NCBI GenBank assembly: GCA_045586505.1
Contig: JAZNAL010000019.1
Coordinates: 1 to 25,083, forward strand
Source of the DNA: Flemingiibacterium sp045586505
GTDB lineage: Bacteria > Bacillota > Clostridia > Oscillospirales > CAG-272
Direction: 5' to 3'
Length of the DNA stretch: 25,083 nucleotides
The notes below the pieces were generated by a model that worked only from the letters and a program-made list of their open reading frames with translations, was not told the DNA's origin and did no database searches. Both the position numbers and the translations under genes were made by a program. Shown in pieces: positions 8,317 to 14,216 of the stretch; within the stretch, counting starts at the first letter, position 1; each line of letters begins with the position of its first letter.

Positions 8317-8344
8317 ATTATAATATAAAAATCACGTTTTGCAA
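8317..8344 (-). promoter_or_regulatory. Promoter for the U32-dut-maf-MreB-like operon
   Basis: On the minus strand TTGCAA (8344-8339) and TATAAT (8322-8317) are 16 nt apart, predicting a start near 8310 and a leader of about 90 nt. The -35 hexamer is self-complementary, and two further TTGCAA copies lie at 8259-8264 and 8352-8357. A second, weaker arrangement (TTGCAA 8264-8259, TATAGA 8241-8236) would leave almost no leader. Confidence 0.5.
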
Positions 8345-8411
8345 ACCCTATTTGCAAAAATTTTAAAAATTCTACGTTGATCCGCCGAAAAATTCAAGGA
8401 GATAATACATT

Positions 8412-8990
8412 ATGAAAAGACTTGCGTTTCTTTTCGGTGCACTAATTCTTGTCGGTACTCTTATGACTGCCTGCGGTTATAGGGCAGGCGACGGTGTTTA
8501 TACCGATGTTCCCGCATATACCAAGGGTGTTTTGACCGCCGAGGGCTATGAGAGCGCATGGAGCGGCATAAAGTTTATCGCATCCGAGAACATCGCCATG
8601 TCAACCGAAGCCGAGCTTTCCGATGTGGAGGTGCTGGAGGACGGTGCCGTATATGAGATGATGGCGACCGACAACACAAATTATGATACGGTGTTAGTCA
8701 GAAGCGCTGTTGTCGGTGAGGGTGTTCTGCTTGAAGATTACACTGCGGCACAGCTTGCGTCCATCGAAGAGCAGTATAAAGCCAACGGTCTTGCCGTTGA
8801 ATATTCCGAACCCGAGGACGTTACCTTCGGCGGCAGAAGCTATAAGGGCGCGCTTTACACCGTAAGCTTAGAGGGCGTTTCCATTTATCAGCGCGTATAC
8901 CGTGCGATGCTGGGCGACCGTATCTGCGAGGTGTATTTCACATACTCCGATGAAGCCTCGTTTGACGCGCTCATGGACTGCTTCGAATAA
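8412..8990 (+). CDS. Predicted lipoprotein of unknown function
   Basis: A 192-residue protein with a typical lipoprotein signal: basic MKR, a hydrophobic stretch, then LMTAC with the probable lipidated Cys21. The mature part is acidic, with alternating short strands and no domain I recognise. It should be anchored on the outer face of the membrane. An AAGGAG site lies 10 nt before the ATG. It is the first gene of an operon whose other members act on proline synthesis and DNA repair, 21 nt before proB, so its link to them may be only co-transcription. The overall layout (signal, about 170 mixed residues) resembles small secreted beta-rich proteins of Clostridia, but no function can be given. 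Confidence 0.8.
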   Translation: MKRLAFLFGALILVGTLMTACGYRAGDGVYTDVPAYTKGVLTAEGYESAWSGIKFIASENIAMSTEAELSDVEVLEDGAVYEMMATDNTNYDTVLVRSAVVGEGVLLEDYTAAQLASIEEQYKANGLAVEYSEPEDVTFGGRSYKGALYTVSLEGVSIYQRVYRAMLGDRICEVYFTYSDEASFDALMDCFE

Positions 8991-9011
8991 TAATTTTTGG
9001 AGAATTATAAA

Positions 9012-9803
9012 ATGAGTATTCTTGATAAAAGCTCCCGCATTGTAGTAAAGATCGGCTCCAATACGCTTACGCACACAACGGGTAATCTCGATCTTCGCCG
9101 TATGGAGCTGCTTGTTCGCATCCTGTCGGATTTTAAGAACGCAGGGCATGAGGTGGTGCTGGTAAGCTCCGGTGCAGTTGCGGCGGGTATATCCCGTCTC
9201 AACCTCGGCAGACGTCCCGAGAGCACCGAGGAAAAGCAGGCGCTTGCCGCTATCGGTCAGGCGGAGCTCATGCAGGTGTATGAGCAATTCTTTGCCACCT
9301 ACGGTCACACCGTGGGGCAAATGCTTATGACCAAGGACATCATCGACAACGAGGTGCGCCGTACCAATGCCAAAAACACCTTCCGTGAGCTTTTGAAGCT
9401 GGGATGCGTGCCGATCGTCAACGAAAATGACCCGATCTCCGTGGAGGAGCTGAAATTCGGCGGCAACGATACGCTGTCGGCGTATGTGGCGCTGGTCTGC
9501 GGGGCGGATCTGCTTATCAATATGTCTGATATCGACGGTCTTTACGACTGCGATCCAAGGATAAATCCGAATGCAAAACTGATAAGCCGCGTGGACGTGA
9601 TCAATGACGAGGTCATTTCCTATGCCGGCGGTGCGGGTACCGACCGCGGTACGGGCGGTATGATCACCAAAATAAAGGCGGCGCAGCTTGTTACCGAAGC
9701 GGGTATTCCCATGCTTATCGTCAATGGAAAGAATCCCGAGGTACTCTACGATATTACCGACGGCAAGCACGTAGGTACATATTTCGCGGCGAGAAAGAAA
9801 TAA
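9012..9803 (+). CDS. proB: Glutamate 5-kinase, short form without PUA domain
   Basis: A 263-residue amino acid kinase that phosphorylates L-glutamate to glutamyl-5-phosphate, the first step of proline synthesis. Motifs: VVKIGSNTL near the start, LVSSGAVAAG, NENDPIS, FGGNDTLSAYVA, DIDGLYDCDPR and GTGGMITKIKAA. The protein ends soon after the kinase fold, so the C-terminal PUA domain of the roughly 367-residue E. coli enzyme is absent; short forms are known. A TTG in frame at 8997 is unlikely to be the start because it overlaps the GGAG ribosome site at 8999-9002, which serves the ATG at 9012 (9-nt spacing). proA, the usual partner, is not adjacent; recG follows 2 nt later. Confidence 0.94.
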   Translation: MSILDKSSRIVVKIGSNTLTHTTGNLDLRRMELLVRILSDFKNAGHEVVLVSSGAVAAGISRLNLGRRPESTEEKQALAAIGQAELMQVYEQFFATYGHTVGQMLMTKDIIDNEVRRTNAKNTFRELLKLGCVPIVNENDPISVEELKFGGNDTLSAYVALVCGADLLINMSDIDGLYDCDPRINPNAKLISRVDVINDEVISYAGGAGTDRGTGGMITKIKAAQLVTEAGIPMLIVNGKNPEVLYDITDGKHVGTYFAARKK

Positions 9804-9805
9804 TT

Positions 9806-11887
9806 ATGCCATTAACATTCGAAACAAACATACAGTATATGCACGGCGTAGGTGAGACCCGAGCAAAGCAGCTTGCAAGACTCGGGATTACCACCGTGGA
9901 ACAGCTTCTGTATCATTTTCCGCGCGCATATGAATTCCGCGGGAACGTAAAGCCGCTTGCCGATGCCGAAAACGGAGAGGTGGCGGCATTTATTCTTACG
10001 GCGGCGACCGACGTAAGAAATGCAACGCTAAGGCGCGGGATGACACTTGGCAAGCTTCGTGCGTTTGATGAATCGGGAAGCTGTGAGATAGCATTTTTCA
10101 ATCAGCCCTATATGAAGGATTCCATCGTCAAGGGCGGTGAATACCGCTTTTACGGTAAACTCACCAAGGAGGGCGGCAAATGCCTGCTTTCCTCTCCTGT
10201 TGTGGAGCCTGTCATCGAGGGCAGAGCGCTTGCGCCCTTGGTGGCGGTATATCCGCTGACAGCGGGTGTTACGCAGAAACTGCTTGCCAAATTGGTGGCG
10301 ACCGCGCTTGCTGAGCTTGGTGACAGCATTCCCGATGTGCTCGGCGAGGACCTTTGCCGTGAGATGAAGCTCTGCGGTATTGGAACCGCACTGCGCGGCA
10401 TTCATACTCCGTCCGACTTTAAGGCGCTGGAAACTGCCAAAAAGCGGCTGATCTTTGAGGAACTGTACCGTTTTGCACTTGGTGCCGGCGGGGTCAGAAA
10501 AAAGGACGTTACCGCTCCTGCCCTTACGGACGGCGACATCATGCCGCTTACCGCAAAGCTTCCGTATACGCTTACGGGGGCACAGACTCGCGCCATCGGT
10601 GAAATTTCGGCGGATCTTGCATCGGGTATGCCCATGCGGCGACTCGTATCGGGAGACGTGGGAAGCGGTAAGACGGTGGTGGCGGCCGCGGCGGCGTATA
10701 TAGCCATAAAGAACGGCTGTCAGTGTGCGCTGATGGCGCCTACGGAAATACTTGCGACACAGCATTACAACGAGCTGTCGGGCTTGCTTGGCTCGCTTGG
10801 TATATCCTGCGGACTGCTGACCGGCTCGGTTAAGGGCAAAGCCCGCCGCGAGCTGCTTTCGGCGCTTGCGGACGGCTCACTTGATATGCTGATCGGCACC
10901 CATGCGCTGATCGGTGATGAGGTGAAATTTTCGCGGCTGGGACTTGTTATATGCGACGAGCAGCACCGCTTCGGTGTGGGACAGCGGGATGCGCTTCTCA
11001 TGAAGGGCGGCGGGGATTCCTGCCATCAGCTTACCATGAGCGCGACACCCATTCCCCGTACCCTTGCATTGTTCCTGTACGGAGACCTCGATATGTCCCC
11101 GCTTAATGAAATGCCGCCTGGCAGACAGCGGGTTGAGACCTTTGTGGTGAACGAGGGCTACCGTGAGCGGCTGAATGGGTTTATACGAAAGCAAAAAGCC
11201 GAGGGGCATCAGACCTACGTGGTCTGTCCGTCCGTCGAGGAGGTCGAGGCCGGTGAGGTTACCCAGGAGGATATCCGCCTGTTCGATTTCGGCTACGATA
11301 TAAACGAGATCATGCGCCCGAAAACTCCCCCCAAGGCGGCACTTACATGGGCTGAGATCCTTGCCGAGTCACTGCCGGAGCTAAAGATCGGCTGTGTGCA
11401 CGGCAAAATGAAGCCCGCCGAGAAGGATGCCGTCATGTCGGCGTTCGCGGCGGGAGAGCTTGATGTACTTGTCTCCACCACGGTCATCGAGGTGGGAGTA
11501 AACGTGCCAAATGCCACGCTTATGATAGTGGAAAATGCCGAGCGGTTCGGTCTTTCACAGCTTCATCAGCTTCGCGGACGGGTGGGCAGAGGTAAGGCGA
11601 AGTCCTACTGCGTGCTGGTGTCCGATACGGGGAGCGGAAGTGGTGCAAAAGAGAGGCTGGAGGTCATGCGCACGACCTACGACGGCTTCAGGATCGCGGA
11701 ATTTGACCTCTCCGAGCGCGGCCCGGGCGATTTTCTGCGGTCGGGTGATGAGGATGTGCGTCAGCACGGTGATCTGAGGTTCAGACTGGCTAATCTGTGC
11801 GAGGATATGGACCTGTTCGATGCCGCGGTGCGTGCCGCAATGGCAAAAAGAGAAGAAATTTTATTACACGAAGGGAAAAAGTCATGA
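9806..11887 (+). CDS. recG: ATP-dependent DNA helicase RecG
   Basis: A full-length 693-residue RecG, the helicase that regresses stalled replication forks and branch-migrates Holliday junctions. The N-terminal wedge/OB region spans about 1-230 and includes the helix-hairpin-like MHGVGETRAKQLARLGI. Superfamily-2 motifs follow: Walker A GDVGSGKT (283-290), DEQH (384-387) within CDEQHRFGVGQR, SATPIPRT (412-419), then in the second lobe VHGKMKP, STTVIEVGVNVPNA and QLRGRVGRG. The C-terminus has the RecG-typical FDLSERGPGDF. It starts 2 nt after the proB stop with only a weak GAGAAAG site, which suggests coupled translation, and its stop overlaps the rarA start (ATGA). It belongs with rarA as a fork-repair pair. 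Confidence 0.97.
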   Translation: MPLTFETNIQYMHGVGETRAKQLARLGITTVEQLLYHFPRAYEFRGNVKPLADAENGEVAAFILTAATDVRNATLRRGMTLGKLRAFDESGSCEIAFFNQPYMKDSIVKGGEYRFYGKLTKEGGKCLLSSPVVEPVIEGRALAPLVAVYPLTAGVTQKLLAKLVATALAELGDSIPDVLGEDLCREMKLCGIGTALRGIHTPSDFKALETAKKRLIFEELYRFALGAGGVRKKDVTAPALTDGDIMPLTAKLPYTLTGAQTRAIGEISADLASGMPMRRLVSGDVGSGKTVVAAAAAYIAIKNGCQCALMAPTEILATQHYNELSGLLGSLGISCGLLTGSVKGKARRELLSALADGSLDMLIGTHALIGDEVKFSRLGLVICDEQHRFGVGQRDALLMKGGGDSCHQLTMSATPIPRTLALFLYGDLDMSPLNEMPPGRQRVETFVVNEGYRERLNGFIRKQKAEGHQTYVVCPSVEEVEAGEVTQEDIRLFDFGYDINEIMRPKTPPKAALTWAEILAESLPELKIGCVHGKMKPAEKDAVMSAFAAGELDVLVSTTVIEVGVNVPNATLMIVENAERFGLSQLHQLRGRVGRGKAKSYCVLVSDTGSGSGAKERLEVMRTTYDGFRIAEFDLSERGPGDFLRSGDEDVRQHGDLRFRLANLCEDMDLFDAAVRAAMAKREEILLHEGKKS

Positions 11888-13125
11888 TAAGACCGCTTGC
11901 CGATAAAGTCAGACCCACAAGCTTCGACGATATGGTAGGTCAGGAGCACCTTGTGGGTAATGACGGCGTGCTCCGCCGTATGGTTGACTCGGGGCATATA
12001 ACGAATATGATATTTTTCGGCCCGCCCGGTACCGGTAAGACCACGGCGGCGAATATCGTTGCCGAGCGGTCGGGTATGACCCTGCGCCGACTCAACGCAA
12101 CAACGGCCAGCCTTGCCGATGTCAAGGAAGTCATCGAGGAGACGGGCACCATCTACGGAAGCGGCGGTATCCTGCTTTACCTTGATGAGATCCAGTATTT
12201 CAACAAAAAACAGCAGCAGTCGCTGCTTGAATACATGGAGGACGGCCGCATCACGCTGATCGCATCCACAACCGAGAATCCGTATTTTTATGTATACAAC
12301 GCTATCATATCCCGTTCAGCGGTGTTTGAGTTCAAGCCCGTATCGGCATCGGAGATCAGGCGCGCGCTTGAGCGGACGCTGGAACGGCTCAATGCCGACG
12401 AGGGTGCCGCGGTAAAATGCGGCGCGGAGGCTTATTCCGCGCTGTCCGGTGCGGGTGCGGGGGATGTGCGCCGCAGTATCGGTTTACTGGAGAACGCCTT
12501 TTATCTTGCGGCAGCGGGGGAGGGTGAGATCACCGTGGAGCTTATCCGCTCGTTCACGCCGAAGGTTCTGGGCAGCTTCGACCGCGCGGGGGATGTACAT
12601 TACGACCTTCTCTCCTGCCTGCAGAAATCCATTCGCGGCTCGGATCCCGATGCGGCGGTGTTTTACCTTGCAAAGCTCCTTGAGGGCGGAGACCTTGTGT
12701 CGGCGTGCAGACGCCTGCAGGTTATCGCCAGCGAGGATATCGGGCTTGCGTATCCCATGGCGGCGGTGATAACCAAGGCGTGCGTGGACAGTGCCCGCGA
12801 GCTGGGGCTTCCCGAGGGGCGCATACCCCTTGCAAACGCGGCGGTGATGCTTGCCACCGCGCCGAAATCCAACAGCGCTTATTCAGCCCTGGCGGCGGCG
12901 AATGCCGATATTGCGGCGGGTAAAGGGCAGAATGTGCCGACACATCTGCGCAGTCCGAATTTTGTGGGATACAAATATCCCCACGAGTATTCGGAGCACT
13001 GGGTGAAACAGCAATACCTTCCCGATGAGTTGAAGAGTGCCCACTACTATGAATATGGTGAAAACAAGACCGAGCAGGCGGCAAAGGCTTATTGGGATAA
13101 GATCAAAAACGGAGGAAATCGGTGA
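11884..13125 (+). CDS. rarA: Replication-associated recombination protein A (RarA/MgsA AAA+ ATPase)
   Basis: A 413-residue clamp-loader-like AAA+ ATPase that acts at stalled forks and single-strand gaps. Walker A GPPGTGKT is at 46-53 and Walker B LLYLDEIQ has Asp101/Glu102. The C-terminal MgsA part includes SEDIGLAYP, and a tail with PTHLRSPNFVGYKYPHEY, both typical of RarA. A longer in-frame reading from 11797 exists, but those residues lie within recG coding sequence in another frame. The ATG at 11884 has an AAGGGA site and overlaps the recG stop, so it is the start. Its stop in turn overlaps the ymdB GTG. The run of overlaps implies one polycistronic mRNA. Confidence 0.95.
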   Translation: MIRPLADKVRPTSFDDMVGQEHLVGNDGVLRRMVDSGHITNMIFFGPPGTGKTTAANIVAERSGMTLRRLNATTASLADVKEVIEETGTIYGSGGILLYLDEIQYFNKKQQQSLLEYMEDGRITLIASTTENPYFYVYNAIISRSAVFEFKPVSASEIRRALERTLERLNADEGAAVKCGAEAYSALSGAGAGDVRRSIGLLENAFYLAAAGEGEITVELIRSFTPKVLGSFDRAGDVHYDLLSCLQKSIRGSDPDAAVFYLAKLLEGGDLVSACRRLQVIASEDIGLAYPMAAVITKACVDSARELGLPEGRIPLANAAVMLATAPKSNSAYSALAAANADIAAGKGQNVPTHLRSPNFVGYKYPHEYSEHWVKQQYLPDELKSAHYYEYGENKTEQAAKAYWDKIKNGGNR

Positions 13126-13901
13126 GTTTGTTTAGGATTCTTGCCATCGGCGACGTTGTTGGACCGGCGGCGGTCAATTATTTAAAAGAGAAGCTGTGGA
13201 GCTTCCGAAATTATCACAGAATAAACATGGTGGTCTGCAACGCGGAGAATGCGGCACAGGGCAACGGACTTGACCCTGCAGGGGCAGATACGCTTATCGC
13301 GTCCGGCTGTGACGTGCTGACCAGCGGCAACCATATTTTCAAGAAGCGCGAGATCCGTTCCTATCTCGATTCAAGCGAGGTACTTATCCGTCCCGCAAAC
13401 TATCCTGCGGGAACTGCGGGCAATGGGTACACCATTGTAAATATCGACGGCTGGCGGGTGCTGGTGATAAATGTGCTTGGCACCATATACCTCGAATCCC
13501 TTGCCTGCCCGTTTGATACGGTGGATCGCATACTTGAGCGCGAGTCGGGACGGTACGATCTTGCTTTTCTCGACATACACGCCGAGGCGACCAGCGAAAA
13601 GATCGCGCTGGGACGCTATTTCGACGGGCGCATAAACGTTATCGTCGGTACGCACACCCATGTTCCCACTGCGGACACCATGGTTCTGCCGAAGGGAAGC
13701 GGATATGTAACCGACCTCGGCATGTCGGGACCCCATGACGGAGTGCTTGGCGTAAAGGCAGAGATCATTATAGAAAAGCTCCGCACCAAGATGCCCGTGC
13801 GGTTTGATATCTCCGAGGGGCCTGTTGAGGTGGATGCGGTGCTGTTTTCGATCGATACAAACAGCGGCAAGGTCACCGAAGCTGTGAGGATGAAGTTTTG
13901 A
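13122..13901 (+). CDS. ymdB: YmdB-type metallophosphoesterase (TIGR00282 family)
   Basis: A 259-residue metallophosphoesterase. In Bacillus subtilis YmdB is a cyclic-nucleotide phosphodiesterase that affects biofilm versus motility decisions. Metal-binding motifs are evident: AIGDVVGPAA at the N-terminus, NAENAAQGNGL, TSGNHIF, DIHAEATSEK and GTHTHVPTADT, plus the family's GMSGPHDGVLG. The start is GTG, overlapping the rarA TGA (GTGA), with a strong GGAGGA site 6 nt upstream. It is last in the operon and is followed at once by a terminator. The usual clostridial neighbours (rny, recA) are not here. Enzyme family is firm; the physiological substrate is inferred. Confidence 0.93.
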   Translation: MSLFRILAIGDVVGPAAVNYLKEKLWSFRNYHRINMVVCNAENAAQGNGLDPAGADTLIASGCDVLTSGNHIFKKREIRSYLDSSEVLIRPANYPAGTAGNGYTIVNIDGWRVLVINVLGTIYLESLACPFDTVDRILERESGRYDLAFLDIHAEATSEKIALGRYFDGRINVIVGTHTHVPTADTMVLPKGSGYVTDLGMSGPHDGVLGVKAEIIIEKLRTKMPVRFDISEGPVEVDAVLFSIDTNSGKVTEAVRMKF

Positions 13902-13907
13902 TGAAAT

Positions 13908-13937
13908 AATCGGGGGGAGCTTTTTCTCCCGATTTTT
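13908..13937 (+). terminator. Rho-independent terminator after ymdB
   Basis: Arms AATCGGG (13908-13914) and CCCGATT (13928-13934) pair, with an alternative inner GGGAG/CTCCC pairing, followed by a T run. It begins 6 nt after the ymdB stop. The next promoter-like element starts only 6 nt further on. Confidence 0.82.
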
Positions 13938-13943
13938 CGTTTT

Positions 13944-13990
13944 TTCGAGAACCGTTTTAAAATTCCCGACACTATATGAATGCAGCCGGC
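13944..13990 (+). repeat. Promoter-like element, copy 1 (upstream of the 46-codon ORF)
   Basis: It matches 14122-14168 at 36 of 47 positions. Two blocks are identical: AACCG (13950-13954) and CGACACTATATGA (13967-13979), 12 nt apart. The layout, an AACC block and a downstream block about one promoter spacing away, is that expected for an ECF-type sigma promoter; this is an inference. A palindrome CAGCCGGCTG (13983-13992) overlaps the predicted transcription start. It lies 26 nt before a strong ribosome site and 40 nt before the ATG at 14017. Confidence 0.65.
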
Positions 13991-14016
13991 TGAAATAATC
14001 AAAAGGAGCATTCATT

Positions 14017-14157
14017 ATGTTTACAAATTACCCCTATATCGAGACCTACACAAACGATTTGGCGGCGCCTATGTCCGTTTTTGGTATAAGATCTGCCGCA
14101 TTTGAAAAATTTTTCAAATATTTCGACAACCGCTTCAAGTTTTTCGACACTATATGA
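14017..14157 (+). CDS. 46-codon small ORF, possibly a vestige of the ECF sigma N-terminus
   Basis: This ORF has an AAAAGGAG site with 8-nt spacing to its ATG, as good as any in the window, and its own promoter-like element upstream. The 46-residue product is aromatic-rich, with a C-terminal half dense in Phe and Lys. Residues 5-19 (YPYIETYTNDLAAPM) align with residues 4-18 of the downstream sigma factor (AAYAEVYARDYVGPM), sharing Tyr, Glu, Tyr, Asp and Pro-Met in register, and both continue with hydrophobic residues. After about residue 28 the similarity stops, and the reading frame runs through the second promoter-like element to its TGA. It may be a degenerate duplicate, a regulatory leader peptide or a functional microprotein. 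Whether it is translated is not provable here. Confidence 0.5.
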   Translation: MFTNYPYIETYTNDLAAPMSVFGIRSAAFEKFFKYFDNRFKFFDTI

Positions 14158-14168
14158 GTGTAACCGGT
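14122..14168 (+). repeat. Promoter-like element, copy 2 (upstream of the sigma factor gene)
   Basis: Second copy of the 47-bp element, with AACCG at 14128-14132 and CGACACTATATGA at 14145-14157. It lies inside the 3' end of the 46-codon ORF and supplies its stop codon. It is followed by the palindrome AACCGGTT (14162-14169) and a 5-bp hairpin (GCCGT 14173-14177 with ACGGC 14185-14189). The sigma factor ATG is 59 nt beyond the element's conserved block. A copy directly upstream of a sigma gene suggests autoregulation, which is an inference. Confidence 0.65.
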
Positions 14169-14216
14169 TGCAGCCGTAATAAGAACGGCGTAAACAAGCA
14201 CGAAAGGAGAGCGTCC

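Noticed and set aside
8868..9770. 300-codon open frame on the minus strand
   Set aside because: It lies opposite the well-supported lipoprotein and proB genes, has no recognisable motif or ribosome site, and is a frame shadow caused by the GC-rich codon use.
10028..10765. 245-codon open frame on the minus strand
   Set aside because: It is opposite recG, which carries all helicase motifs in this interval; no independent evidence supports it.
11797..11883. N-terminal extension of RarA by 29 residues
   Set aside because: It lies inside the recG 3' end in another frame, and the ATG at 11884 with an AAGGGA site matches the usual RarA start.
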